Part shown: piece after piece, positions 24,205-35,778 of the stretch | Position numbering within the stretch: position 1 is the first letter of the stretch | Layout: every line of letters starts with the position of its first letter | NCBI GenBank assembly: GCA_014155875.1 | Contig: JACEFZ010017415.1 | Span: 291,001-355,000 of the forward strand | DNA: 64,000 bases | Source of the DNA: Cepaea nemoralis | Lineage: Eukaryota; Mollusca; Gastropoda; Stylommatophora; Helicidae | Reading direction: 5' to 3' | Program-made: the position numbers and the translations under genes | Notes under the pieces: model-generated | What the model was told of the DNA's origin: nothing | What the model saw: the letters and a program-made list of their open reading frames with translations, nothing else | Database searches by the model: none

Positions 24205-24525
24205 AATTAGTGGAACTGCGGTAAAGCTCTGGAAATGTAAACATTATAAAATAACATAAAGTAATGAAGCTATACAGAACTGAATTATGAAAAATGCTGA
24301 GCGTTGCGGCGACTAGCCTTCATCAGCAAACAAATACATACACAAAACACAACATATAATAAATAAAGACCATTTTAACATATTTCTTGTGTTTTCTGTA
24401 TGTATGTGTTTGCTGATGAAGGCTAGTCGCCGCAACGTCCTGTATTTTTTTGTAATTTTGTTTTGTAAAGCTGTATTACTTTGTGCTATTTTGTATTGCT
24501 CCGAGGTGGAGTTCAACCACTAACA
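24205..24525. mobile_element. Foldback of Penelope-type terminal sequence with hammerhead-like motifs
   Basis: Near-perfect inverted arms 24302-24350 and 24389-24437 around a 38-bp loop, with weaker similarity extending to about 150 bp per arm. Each arm carries ctgatgaaggctagtcgccg followed by caacg. CTGATGA is the 5' core of hammerhead ribozymes; the second core box reads GCAA, not GAAA. Penelope-like elements are known to carry hammerhead motifs in their terminal repeats. Similar sequence lies at 35092-35125, and a more distant relative follows a Penelope-like coding remnant at 58.9 kb. Confidence 0.5.
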
Positions 24526-24640
24526 ATAAAACGATTGTAAGAGTGGTGAAAGACATATTCTGAGCAGGAGTTCAACCAGTAACAATAAAACGGTTGTAAG
24601 AGTGGTGAAAGACATATTCTGAGCAGGAGTTCAACCAGTG
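24509..24640. repeat. 59-bp tandem repeat, 2.2 copies
   Basis: gagttcaacc starts at 24509, 24568 and 24627; the copies are almost identical. Confidence 0.9.
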
Positions 24641-25295
24641 TTTATATACTAATATTTGTGTTGAAACGGATTAATCAAAACGACAGTATTATGTCATTAA
24701 GTCTAATCATTTTGGTTTTGATTGTAGATGTTTTGATTTTAAAGGGCTTACAGTACCTATTTAAACTCCGCTGCACAAACCCGAGGACGGGTCGGAGCAT
24801 CTAGGAGAAGGAGATGACCTGGCAGAAAAGTAGGGCAGGGTCCCAGCCTTTCAGAAGGATATAGAGCGGAGGCCTTCATAAAATGTCAGTGTCTGTCGTT
24901 ACACGCAAGCTATACTAGAAACAATGGGGATGTAGACACCGGGACGTGACTGGGGAGGGGAGGGGATAAGGCACTGCCCCAGCCACAGATGCAAGCAGGT
25001 AGAGCTTCAGCCCGAGATAAGACACTAATGTAACACTGATGTCACAGCCTGGCGCCACACCATCAGCCTGGCTTAGTGCCAAGTCCAAGGGTGCCGACTC
25101 GCCCTCTCCTCGGCAAACTGCATGCAACACCTTCGTCACAGGGCAACGGTATTTGGGCTATGCAAATCTGAGCAGTTCTTCTCCTTACACCTTCAGACGC
25201 CTGTATGAATGAGCTCACAGAAAGCAACAGTCAACTTGAGCTTGTTGACATCTCAGAGTTTTACTCAAATGGAGCTAACATACTTTTCTCTTTAA
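24641..25295. other. Unassigned unique sequence
   Basis: Nothing recognised. The short minus-strand ORF at 24915-25139 has no family motif. Confidence 0.5.
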
Positions 25296-25505
25296 ACATT
25301 GAGCACGACCCACTACTGGCAACACTGATCGTATTCCGGTACGAACCTGAGGCCTTTTCCACGTCAATATGGAAGCACTAGACTCGAGTTTCGCTCTCGT
25401 TTTAGCTCATCAGTAGTGCATATCCTTGACCGGACCCGGAAGCAAACCCCGGATCACTGGCGTGTGACGCGGGTGTGTCGCCACTAAACCAAGCGGCACA
25501 CGCTA
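25296..25505 (-). mobile_element. SINE-C copy 1 (tRNA-derived)
   Basis: The minus strand reads a tRNA-like head: box A tggtttagtgg and box B ggtttgcttcc (within 25435-25495), then a body ending gtaccggaatacgatcagtg and ttgccagtagtgggtcgtgc. The body end recurs at 25722-25790. Box A matches the tRNA consensus fully. Confidence 0.65.
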
Positions 25506-25721
25506 GACGCGACCAAATTATCCCACTAGAATATCACAACGTCACCCATCGTAAGCTATAGCTCAAAATTTGCCCGATCGCCGCGACTGACATACTTCAA
25601 TCGATGTGGCCCCGAATGAACAGGTCTTCTCGACTGGCAAGTCACACCAAGCCGCCTAAAGACCAGCGAGCAATAATCAAATTGAATTATTTAGGTTTTT
25701 TTTTTCGGGATTTGAGATGTA

Positions 25722-25790
25722 AACATTGAGCACAACCCACTACTGGCAACGCTTATCGTATTCCGGTACGAATCTAAGGCCTTGTCCGTC
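25722..25790 (-). mobile_element. SINE-C copy 2, 3' part only
   Basis: About 65 bp highly similar to 25296-25365 (attgagcacaacccactact, attccggtacgaatct). 5'-truncated and lying 360 bp from copy 1 in the same orientation. The DNA between, 25506-25721, is unassigned. Confidence 0.6.
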
Positions 25791-25885
25791 TACCTTAACT
25801 GCTGCTTTTAATACCTGAATTACTTGGACTCCATCAATCCGAGAGTAACTTCATTTTTTTCTGATCCAGAATGTTATTAGAAAAT

Positions 25886-25992
25886 AACTGCCTGGGACAG
25901 AGCTAACAGATGAACGTATCCTGACTTATGTCATCTTTGCAACAATTCTTGCGTCCAGTCGCATGTTATGTTTTCACCAAATTAACAGCAAG
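25886..25992. repeat. Dispersed 105-bp repeat, copy 1 of 2
   Basis: From gggacagag to aacagcaagcaaa it matches 27187-27293 with only a few mismatches (core tcctgacttatgtcatcttt). At the second site it lies inside a decayed RTE reverse transcriptase, so this is probably internal sequence of the same element family. Confidence 0.75.
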
Positions 25993-26825
25993 CAAAATGT
26001 CATTGGGGGCAAACCGTATGTGTACATGTTTGGTGTGAACAATGACAGCCACAAATAGGAGACCACGTTCATACGTCCATGAATACCCCCACTAGTAGCT
26101 CTCTGTTGGAATGTCTTCGTTTCAGTTGCCCGCCCAGTGATACTTGTATATATTTTGTGACACCAGGAACATTGAAAGTCAACGTTCTCTATCTTACCCA
26201 ACATACCTACAGACTTGGCGCCAATTGTCTGCAGCACCATGTCATCCCATGTTTTCACATATGTCCACTTAATTTTAACAGCAGTTCCAAGATTTATCCA
26301 CCTTCCTCCCCGCACTTCCATACTTCACAGACCAGCCAGTGCCCCCAACCCGCGACGTTGAAAGCAGCTGATCTATATCCTCAACCGGCATTTTTGAGGT
26401 TATTCCAAGAGAATGGGTGAAAACGGGTTCCTTTGTCCCGATATCAGCGTGCAACTTGGCCAATTAGTGCATTCTTTTCTGCAGTTGCTTTTTTTTTTTT
26501 TTAATGTTTTAAATATATTACACATCGTTATATCAAATGCGGTATCTCATTTCCGTTGTTTGTTCAGTTTTGTTAGTTGTCAATTACGCCGCAGTTTGTC
26601 TCTAGTACCTTGTCCTTTCTTTTAAAACTGAGCTCATAAGCCGTATTTTTTACCTCATCTTCAGCCGGTGAATCTTGAAGCTGTAATGAATGATCCGTGC
26701 TAGGTGTATCTATCTCTCTCCTCCCGTCTGTGTCCCAATCACCACCTCTTGTCATTGGCAAACCTGAGGTCTGACCCAGAAATGTGGGTCAACAACGAAT
26801 CTCACCACTGGCTAGCCTCACATTA
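25993..26825. other. Unassigned unique sequence
   Basis: No gene recognised. ORFs at 25974-26321 (minus) and 26079-26420 (plus) overlap antisense and show no domain pattern. Confidence 0.45.
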
Positions 26826-26930
26826 AACTGACAGCAAGTAATAGCTTGACCTGAAACTGACCGAAGGTAAATAGCTTGACCTGAAACTGACCGAAGGTAA
26901 ATAGCTTGACCTGAAACTGACCGCAGGTAA
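26826..26930. repeat. 30-bp tandem repeat, about 3 copies
   Basis: Unit agcttgacctgaaactgacc gaaggtaaat; flanked by tgacagcaagta and ccgcaggtaat. Confidence 0.92.
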
Positions 26931-27055
26931 TTTCGCCGACAAGATCAGGACTAGGCATATGCCAGGGAGCCAGTTTGGCGGTCAGACTAACAAATGCGCA
27001 TGACGCTAATGATAGCAACAAGTCAGAAATAATTATTTATAAGTAGTTGTACAAA

Positions 27056-27383
27056 GTGGATTAAATGGACCTTAGCTTGAATAATACGAAAACAGAAGCA
27101 ATGGTAATTTCAAAACAGATAATGCTTAAATATAAAATCATTGGTATTAATTTTCAGCACGTACAAAAACTCAAATATTTACCCATATGGGACAGAGGTA
27201 ACAAATGAACGTATCCTGACTTATGTCATCTTTACAACAATTCTTGCGTCCAGTCACATGCTATGTTTTCACCAAATTAACAGCAAGCAAAGTTTAAAGT
27301 AAAGTTTAGCAACACATGGTCCCATCAGATACAAGATGTAGCATAGGATAAGAAAACACTGCATTTTAAAACATGAAGAACAC

Positions 27384-27470
<87 letters not shown>

Positions 27471-27840
27471 AGGTTACGAAAAGGGATCTTGTATCTTACA
27501 CAGAACCTGTTTTAACTTATAGCCGCGAATCCACCCTGAACAATTGGTGAACATACAAAACAAAATATCCCTTGAGGCAACAGAGATGTGGTTTTACAGA
27601 TGAGTGCTTCAAATCCCCTAGACAGCCAATATTAGTCATCTAAATGCTATGAAAGAGGCCATGACACAAAGACAACAGAAAGAGGCAGTCACTATGATTT
27701 GGCCCCATTATGAGATGAGACAAACTGGACCATGTTGTGAGAACAGGGAAGATTTATAGAAAGACTGCCTGAGTAAACCACGATTCTTGACAACCTCTGT
27801 CACACATTGGAAGTATATCAACACACAACTGTTGGGGATC
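27056..27840 (+). pseudogene. RTE-like reverse transcriptase fragment, interrupted
   Basis: Opens LSLNNTKTEAMVIS and HVQKLKYLP, the thumb-side region after YADD in RTE-type reverse transcriptases. The 105-bp repeat (27187-27293) and an (AT)n tract (27390-27468) interrupt it. Homology resumes as YTEPVLTYS, TEMWFYR and LNAMK, collinear with the related copy at 33.3-33.7 kb. Several stops and frameshifts. No YADD, no endonuclease and no intact 3' end are visible, so this is a dead fragment. Confidence 0.75.
27390..27468. repeat. (AT)n microsatellite, about 79 bp
   Basis: Uninterrupted AT dinucleotides inside the RT fragment. Confidence 0.98.
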
Positions 27841-28079
27841 GCAAAATGTGGAGGAAACATGAAGGCCAATGACAGTCGTCAAGGCACTTGGACAAGTCTG
27901 TAAGCTGTTGGACTACTGCCCGACCCGACAGACCGACAGAAACCCGACAGACACCCGCAATGGTACAGATGCCATAATGATACTTTGTTGTAAAGTTTTG
28001 CAACACATGGTCTCTATAATTCTGCCATCTTTGTGCTATGGAGAAGTATAACTCCATCCCTCGTCTTAACGGGTCTCGG

Positions 28080-28340
28080 AATCAAAGCGAGAGGCGGCAG
28101 TTACGGGTTATAAATCCTTGTCAATTGGCGTAGACAAGGTTGCCACGGGTTGCCTCTGACGGTGGGAGACACCTATAGGTGTCACTGATCAGCTATCGCC
28201 CGCCTCGAGCTCAGCCAAATGGGTGCTAATCCGCCCCAGCCGGCCTGCTTCAATGGGTTCTTGGAGCTAGGACAACATCCGAATCGCAGGCTGTAAAGCC
28301 AATGCGCCAGGCACTAAAACATTTTAAAAAAAAATGAAAC
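28080..28340 (+). other. Possible 5' UTR of the following RTE element
   Basis: GC-rich non-coding DNA that runs directly into the endonuclease start at 28341, the expected place for the element's 5' UTR. Assignment is by position only. The DNA from 27841 to 28079 is unassigned. Confidence 0.3.
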
Positions 28341-28713
28341 CTGAAGCTGCGACTTGCAACCTGGAAAGTAAGAACCATGTGTCCAGGACTTTCCACTGAT
28401 CTGATGAATATTGACGACTTGAGACAAACGGCTGTGGCTGATGCAGAACTCTGTCGTCTTAACATTGATTTTGTTGGCCTGTAGGATACTCGCCTTTCTG
28501 AGGACAGGTCACTTGAGGAAAATAATTACAGTTTTTTTTTTTTTTTGAAGGGTAGAGGACAGGAAGAAGAAAAAATGACAACACGGAAGTGAAGAATTCA
28601 CTACTGGGAATGATTGAAATTCCAGCTGGAGGTAATGAAAGACTATTATCTCTGCGCTTTGCAACCTCGTGTGGTTGTGCCACTATTATCACTTCATATG
28701 CACCGAACTGTGA
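28341..28713 (+). pseudogene. RTE-like apurinic endonuclease, N-terminal part
   Basis: Begins RLATWKVRTMCPGLS, the start of the AP-endonuclease domain in the non-LTR proteins often annotated 'craniofacial development protein 2-like'. It continues AELCRLNIDFVGL, a TAG stop (28482-28484) where Gln of the QETR motif is expected, and DTRLSED. A T-run near 28531-28546 and a frameshift follow. It then reads NSLLGMIEIPAGGNERLLSL and TSYAPN before a SINE-A copy breaks it at 28714. The domain resumes after the SINE. Pseudogene. Confidence 0.8.
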
Positions 28714-28958
28714 TTTTAAAAAAATGCATATCCTTTACAGGACGTAGCAGTCAACACCAGCATTTTTTTGGCTGTTCGTGATTTCCGGGCAAGTTTACGT
28801 TCAGTAGTTTGCCATTGCTTTCTGAACGACCAACACCCATATCATTTCATAAAAACCAACGTAAGGTGGACTGCTGCCAAATCGCCCACCGCTGTGGTTC
28901 GAACGAGGTATGCAGAATTACTAACTGCGTCCGTTATCCCTTCGCCACGGAGCTGGTT
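28714..28958 (-). mobile_element. SINE-A copy 3, inserted in an RTE endonuclease
   Basis: Minus strand: box A tggcgaaggga, box B cgttcgaacca, body marker agcaatggcaaactactgaa, 3' end cctgtaaaggatatgcat with an A-rich tail. A short ctgtga lies on both sides (28708-28713 and 28959-28964), a possible trimmed target duplication. It interrupts the endonuclease frame and so is younger than that element. Confidence 0.8.
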
Positions 28959-28964
28959 CTGTGA

Positions 28965-29215
28965 GCAAGGGAGGACCAACATCTGGCAACATGTATATTC
29001 CATGTGTGGGCAAGGACTCGAATTCATGGCCCGTGTTCCTTGGAAAATAAACATCGGTCGCATGAATGAAAATGGACATAGGCTGCTGGAGCATTGCAAC
29101 AGAAATGACCTATGTATCACAAACTCATTTTTTAAAACAAAAATGCTGTTCGCATAAGGTCACACGGAAACATCCAAGACCCTGTCACGAGATTGCCATG
29201 AGTTAAACAGATAAA
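28965..29215 (+). pseudogene. RTE-like endonuclease, C-terminal part after the SINE
   Basis: Reads SNSWPVFLGK (one frame), then GRMNENGHRLLEHCNRND and LCITNSFFKTK, the stretch that follows the GDFN motif in these endonucleases, then a frame-shifted KHPRPCHE that corresponds to the usual HPRSKHW motif. The GDFN segment itself is not found, so sequence was lost at or near the SINE insertion. No RT follows. Confidence 0.75.
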
Positions 29216-30603
29216 TATACCGACGTTTGCTGGGCGTGTATTTTCTAGGCCCACAACAGCCGTACTGGAAAAACAGCACAGGTTACATCAGGTCAGCCCA
29301 TATACACATTTGGTGGTGAGTGAGGAGGAAGTGAGTGCGCTGAATCAGATATCACTTTGACAAGTCATAAACACATCAGACGGAAATGGCTGCTGGGATT
29401 GTCACCACTGAACAGAAGCTTGACAGTTGTCAACAGTCAGAGACAAACCGGAATTGGCAGCGAGAGACAGGAAAACAGTGCATCTGTCAATTCTTGGTTT
29501 CTGGCACATCGAGAAGTTGACGGGGTTATTTGCAACTCTTTGTTGGAAGTAGACATAAACTTGCTGGCTTGTTTTGAAAATCTTAACAATTACTGACAAC
29601 TTTGACAGGACTAAAGCCAGGAAAATAGATTCTTGCAAATGGCTGATATGTCCAAATAACACCTGTGTGGGGGCGAAAAGGATAACGTCACGTGGACAAC
29701 TTGGGTAGTTTGCCATATAAACTCGAGTTGGGATCAACTAGGGTGGACTTGAATAATGCTCTAGTCGGAGTGAGGGCACTGCAGCGCCTAGTGGAAATAA
29801 TATCTACCGTGTGTTAATTAGTGACTTAATTTTACACGTGCCTATATGGCAGATGTAGATATGATTTATAGGACTGCAGTAGTGCCATTTAAGGTATAAC
29901 TTATTATAATATATTCGTTATAATTACTTTAGGCAGTAGCCTTGTTAAACTATAGTGTGATGATTAGCACGGTTAGTGGAAACTAGCTAGAGTAGGGAAG
30001 TGATACTTGGCTCTGTTAGCTAGAATAGATTAGTGAAGTGTTGATAAGCTTTACTAGTTGAATAATGAAGGATAATTGGGATCCTCCCGTAGGTGTCCCT
30101 GGTGGGCGGGGTTCCGCATTCTGTTTGCTGATATTTTTCTTTGTCATAGCCTGATTCGACTCTAGGTGGGTAGCTAATCTGCTCTATGACTAAGTCTAGT
30201 TAGCTAAAGATCATTAAGCAAGGTGATAGGCTTACACTCAGCCGAAAGGATCAGTGACTAGTACTATCACCAGATGTGTTGTTTCTATCCTAGGTTCCCT
30301 ACCAGATCCAAGGAAACTCAACAAGTTTTGGGAAAGAATTAAAAAACCCATTCTGAAGAACACCAGTTCAAGAGTCAATAAAGTTGCATACAGAAACGTA
30401 ACTTAAGCTAGGAGGAAGTTGATTCACCAAAGATAGTGATGATTACTGATGCACCACCAGCATCAGACAGTAGTAACTAAATGAGAACAGTCTAATAGTT
30501 ACCTAGTGTTATATAATCTCGTGTAATAGAACACAAGACATTATACGTGAGGCTAGATAGACACGAGTGAGGATCAATCACAGTAACAATTAACATTAGT
30601 AAT
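29216..30603. other. Unassigned unique sequence
   Basis: About 1.4 kb with no recognisable gene. Antisense ORFs at 29357-29737 lack any family signature. The 29.75-30.6 kb part is AT-rich with many short tag/cta motifs. Confidence 0.45.
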
Positions 30604-30675
30604 TAGCACTTATGGACTGAATGGTTCGATGTGCAACGAGGATGATCTGTCGACTAACTAACTAACTAACTAACT
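30604..30675 (+). mobile_element. 3' end of an RNase H-bearing non-LTR element with (ACTA)n tail
   Basis: gcacttatggactgaatggt then tcgatgtgcaacgaggatga, ending in about five actaacta units. The same block ends the minus-strand element at 44.86-44.91 kb and, in shorter form, follows the RNase H gene at 53.33 kb. Simple-repeat tails are normal for this kind of retrotransposon. Confidence 0.6.
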
Positions 30676-31249
30676 GCGTACACACTGCAAAAGACTTGTG
30701 CAGTTTGTTTAGGAACATTAGGAACGGACATTGTGTAGAGTGCAACCGGTCCCTGATTAACTCTTAATACCACCGGTGTCTATTTCGGATGTTCATGAAA
30801 TTGGATTACCAGAGGTCTACAGAGGCAAAGCAGTATCCGGCAAGATGGTTCCGGCAACGGGTGAGACGTACTTGTTCTGACGTAACGTGCTGTGGTCTAT
30901 CTTTGCTGTGATCAGCTGACTGAGTTGATGTCTGAGAGACAGAGTCTACACACTTTATAGAACACGTCACACATTTTCTTCGCATACACGTCTCATACAC
31001 GTTACACTTTTATTTTAATAAATTAATCTTTATTAATTTCTAGAAGCAAGAGTTGTTGAGTATGTTGCGTTGGGGAAGTATGAGAAGGGGGCATAGTACG
31101 ACAGTGTGAGAGTGATAGGAAAAGGTGTCCATAGGCTGATGGAGTGTGTTGGACGGAAGCTGGTGGGTTCTCCAGAATATTGAGGGGAAAAAAAAATAAT
31201 ATTATAATGTGGGTGTCGGATCTCCTCACTCCAGGGACGACACTTTAAA
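30676..31249. other. Unassigned sequence
   Basis: Nothing recognised. The part nearest 31250 may be decayed upstream endonuclease of the following element. Confidence 0.4.
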
Positions 31250-31369
31250 GGAGGACACGACAGACCCAGCCATTGGCACCAGCTGGACCTCATCATCACA
31301 CGGAGACAACATTGGAATCAAACATCATTATCTTGTAGCCACCACAGTGCTGACTGTCATACTGATCAT
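31250..31369 (+). pseudogene. RTE-like endonuclease, left part of a hAT-split copy
   Basis: Reads HDRPSHWHQLDLIITRR, the conserved HPRSKHWHQLDLI-type motif of RTE-like AP endonucleases, then SADCHTDH at the junction. The reading frame runs into the hAT insertion at 31370 and resumes at 32845 with AIVEAKVRLRPQKIY. A pseudogene before or after the insertion; see the hAT entry. Confidence 0.8.
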
Positions 31370-32836
31370 CAGGCTTGTCCATGGGACACATTTTTCAGTC
31401 CTATTCCCATCTCATCCCACGGTCATTGTGCCTGTCCCATCCCAGGGGATTCCCATGGGATTCCCATGGGATTCCCATGCTAATACTAATATGGAATACA
31501 GTTCAAATAAAATTATGAAATTTATGAAAGTTTAGGGTTCATGTCTACTAAATAGGACTACATGTACAAAGAGACGTGTAAAACAACAGAATTTATTAAT
31601 TTTAATATTCAAGAGTATTTTATTAAAACAAAGTTTAATCTAAATATGACAATTCAGTGTCATTCTGACACTCTTATTCTGTTTCAGAGTCACTATGCTC
31701 TTTCAGCACATTGTCAATTTCCTGCTGATCGACTGTTTCTAATAATTCAGTTAATCCAGGTAATCCCTGAACCATTTCCACAATTTTAATCTTACATGCA
31801 CATCTGATACACACGAGAACTGGTAACACCCGTTTTCGTAACTTACTCAACAACAATCCAGCTGCACTAAATAAATGCTCTACTGCCGCTGAGGACACTG
31901 GTATGGTCAAGACAATTTTCGCACTTGCTTTTAGCAGTGGAAACCTATGTTCATTTTTCCAATAATTTAATGGTTGTGAAGTTGGTTGCCGTAATTTTTG
32001 AAACATGATGACTTCATCCTCAAGGCATTTGTTTCTGGGGTCATCAAACTTAAGTGTTTTGTTTGGTGGAGGATACAAAAATAAGTCAAAATCACTTTTC
32101 GGCTTTTGTTCTACAACTCCTGCTACTTCACATACAGCAGATGATTCAGAAGAAAGATTTAAATCTTTGAAGAATGAAATAACAGTTGGAAAAACAGACT
32201 TAGAAAAAGCGATCCAATCATTGGCCCATTTATTGGTGTCCACATTCCCTTTCTTCTTAGTAACAGCTAACTTAACCATGTCTTCTATTTTGGTTTTGAT
32301 GTCAACTCCAGTAAGGAATGCTGCAGTAACTGCCAAAGGAATGCTGCAGTAACTGCCAAAGAACTGCCGCAATATGGCCAAAGTTTTTCTCCAACAATTT
32401 TCTGAAAGTTCTGACAATATTTCTTCATCATGCTGCTGGAAGTTTCTTCGTCAATATCAACAATAACTCTGAACAACTGATAGTCTAGAAGGAAGTATAA
32501 CAGCAAAATTAAATGAGATGTAGTACCATCAATTTCTAGTTTGTCAAAAATAGTTTTGAATTTCTCATGTATGTACAGCATTCCTTTAATCTGAACAATA
32601 TTCGGAATGTGGTTTGAGAATTCTTCATCATCTTCATTAAAGTAATGCGAGTAATTTTTTTTTAATGGGCATTGAAACGTTGGTAATATGTTTATTAATT
32701 TATCCGGTGTCCAACCACGAGATAAAGAATTGATACAAGTATATACAGAAAAAGAAAGGATAAAAGGTTTTAAAAATTATTTTTTAAAAGTTGCTATGAC
32801 ATGGCTACTGTCCCATGTGTCCCATGGACAAGCCTG
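31370..32836 (-). mobile_element. hAT DNA transposon, 1467 bp, perfect 8-bp target duplication
   Basis: Terminal inverted repeats start CAG: left caggcttgtccatgggacac, and the reverse complement of the right end is the same. Perfect 8-bp duplications ctgatcat lie at 31362-31369 and 32837-32844. At 1.47 kb it is much shorter than autonomous hAT elements (commonly 2.5-4 kb), and only the C-terminal part of a transposase remains, so it is internally deleted. It split an RTE endonuclease frame exactly at its D-H motif. Confidence 0.93.
31674..32660 (-). pseudogene. hAT transposase, C-terminal fragment
   Basis: Read from 32660 down: YSHYFNEDDEEFSNHIPNI, LEIDGTTSHLILLLYFLLDY and EETSSSMMKKYCQNFQKI, then after a frameshift VTKKKGNVDTNKWANDWIAF and the hAT C-terminal dimerisation signature LNYWKNEHRFPLLKASAKIV, PVSSAAVEHLFSAAGLLLS, followed by LRKRVLP. 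A 23-bp tandem duplication (starts 32315 and 32338) shifts the frame. The N-terminal zinc finger and most of the catalytic region are missing. This family binds and moves its own ends; this copy cannot. Confidence 0.85.
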
Positions 32837-33700
32837 CTGATCATGCTATAGTTGAAGCAAAGGTTAGATTGAGACCACAGAAAATCTACACAGCTGAACG
32901 TAAATCTATCCCCAGGATTCATCTTATCAACACCAAAGATCCTGATATGTGTTTGGAGTTCAAACAGCACCTTGAAGACGCTGTCACTGATACATTAGAA
33001 AATGGTACATGGGGCACTGTGGATCATAATTGGCAGGGCAGGTTTGCGGCAAACTGCAAGACATTGCAGCCCTTGATTGATGGTAAAGAACATCGCTCTC
33101 TTAAAAACAGGGAAAGAACAACGCGAAACACTCTCAGTGAACTGAAACAAGCTAAGAAGGATGTGCAAAAGGCAGCCAGGTAGTGTGCACACGACTATTG
33201 GGTCAAGTACTGTAATGCAAGTGCATTAAAAATGTAAGTGATATCGGAATGTATGAAGGAATAAACAAGGCCTGCGGCCCAATAATTAAAAGAAGTGCAC
33301 CACTGAAATTCTTAACTGGAGAAATAATCACTGATAAGAAACAGCAGATGGATAGATGGGTAGAGCACTATTTGGAGCTTTACTCAGGTGAGACAATATC
33401 ATGGAAAGAAAGATGTATCGCAAAGATAAAGAACGTAATAGAATCAACAACAACTGCATTTTATCACATGAAGAACATCTTGAGACAGTAACTTTCTGTA
33501 ACTGGAGGATACAATACTTATTGTGGCAGTTACATAGAACCAATTTTAACACATGATTGAATCCTGCACAATTAGTAAATAAGCAATAACAAAATGTTAC
33601 TGAAGAAACAGATGTGGTTTTACAGAAGAATGCTGAACATTCTTTGAACAGCCACAGTCCGTAATCTAAATGCCATGGAAAGATTGTACGGTGTAATTCA
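32837..33700 (+). pseudogene. RTE-like element, right part after hAT: endonuclease end, linker and RT tail
   Basis: AIVEAKVRLRPQKIYTAERK closes the endonuclease; KDPDMCLEFKQHLEDAV, GRFAANCKTLQPLIDGKEH and LKQAKKDVQKA are the usual linker; YEGINKACGPIIKRSAPLKF and GEIITDKKQQMDRWVEHYLE lead towards the RT. The RT core is deleted: at about 33395 the sequence jumps to IAKIKNVIESTTTAFYHMKN, then YCGSYIEPILTH, and after stops KKQMWFYRRMLNIL and TATVRNLNAMER, the RT C-terminus. It is collinear with 27.06-27.8 kb, so both belong to one family. Confidence 0.82.
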
Positions 33701-33773
33701 AAACGTATCGTAAACACCAGTAAGATGCTGTTGTCATTCTGGAACTTGTGGCAAGATTCATGGAAGGGGAAGG

Positions 33774-33893
<120 letters not shown>

Positions 33894-34371
33894 AGGGATG
33901 AACACTATTACCAAAGTCAACTGATACCTCTATGTCACAGCGGTGGCGGGGCGTGCGGTCAATGAGTTCATTATGGTAACCAGCCAGAATCTCCACATAC
34001 CAGAAATATCAAGTGCTTCGCAGTCCTTGAGACAACTGCAACTAGATGGGCAATGACTGGCAGGCAATGACTGGCACTGACGGATGTGTGCAGACGGCAG
34101 GTGGGACTGCCGATGTACCTGTAGCGTGGAGCTGATGTATTGTCTAGTACGCTCTTTCACCTCCACTGCTGACCTCTACTTCATATATAACAGCGCACTC
34201 AGATGGACGCGCGGCCAGCCCCCCCCCCCCGCCCCGTTCACACTTATGTAGTCGCCCATGCCGTGTTCTCGTTAAAATGAACGCCCTTTCATTTAAACAC
34301 AACGCGACGTCTACAAGCTAAGTGGGGACCAGGGATTTACGTCGTAATTAGAAATTTCCTTTCTTTCTTTC

Positions 34372-35060
<689 letters not shown>

Positions 35061-35090
35061 TCCCCCCCCCCCCAAAAAGGGGGGGGGGGA
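35061..35090. repeat. C12-A5-G11 hairpin
   Basis: Twelve C, five A, eleven G: a near-perfect palindrome able to fold into a GC hairpin on either strand, directly next to the sequence at 35092-35125. Confidence 0.9.
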
Positions 35091-35091
35091 A

Positions 35092-35125
35092 CATTGTAGC
35101 GAAAAACCTTCATCGGTAAACAACA
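35092..35125 (-). mobile_element. Short relative of the 24.3-kb foldback arm
   Basis: attgtagcgaaaaaccttca then tcggtaaacaa resembles the arm gcgttgcggcgactagcctt, catcagcaaacaa. Short and diverged. Confidence 0.3.
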
Positions 35126-35254
35126 ACTAGGAAACGCAACATAAAAACAACAGAAATGACCCTGCAGTGTCTTCTTCCTCTTCTTCTGCCCTTTACTGTA
35201 TCAAATAGGGACTAATTGAGAATGCTTAGTAAGGCGAAGAAAGGAACGTTTCGT

Positions 35255-35462
35255 GTTGAATGTCTTGTCTCGCTTCAGAGGTCACAGATTGTGAGAATGT
35301 ATGGATTTTCTGCCCTGGTCATGCGGGATGCGTGAGAATGAACAGGCTGATAGGCTGGCAGGGAATGAACCTCTCGGTGGTAGATTACCTATGGACAAGG
35401 GTGAGGTGGTCGGGCGCAGTGGGACTAGTTAGAGAAAGCGGGGTACCAGACTGATAACCTGT
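35255..35462 (+). pseudogene. Non-LTR RNase H domain, C-terminal fragment
   Basis: FCPGHAG then, one frame over, MRENEQADRLAGNEPLGG: the PGHxGxxGNExADxLA motif of retrotransposon RNase H, carrying the last catalytic Asp. A 1-bp frameshift lies between the halves. The upstream RNase H and RT are absent. The following 35463-35700 resembles 18660-18830 and is probably the element's 3' UTR. Confidence 0.7.
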
Positions 35463-35778
35463 ATACTCATACCAAGCCAGGACTTTCGCTATCTCCCATC
35501 AGCTCTGTTTATGTTCTCCCCATTTTATTAATCTGTCTTTAAATCCATTCGCCGTGTGTTTTGAAGTCCCCCACTATTTCGTTCACCTTGTGGATTCTAG
35601 ACAAGGCAATGGCTAGTTATACTATTATCAAGTTTTATCAGCGACTTTCCTCGCCTTTTGATTCACCGGATGTGCTAAGTTTTATACGTTAGCCCCACAT
35701 GGCCATTTGGTCATACTACTGTAGTGGCACTATTCTGCGCAGGTACCAATTGATGACTGTTTGTAGTTTATTGTACAG

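Noticed and set aside
34175..34215. catatataac as a TATA box
   Set aside because: No further promoter signs and no exon downstream.
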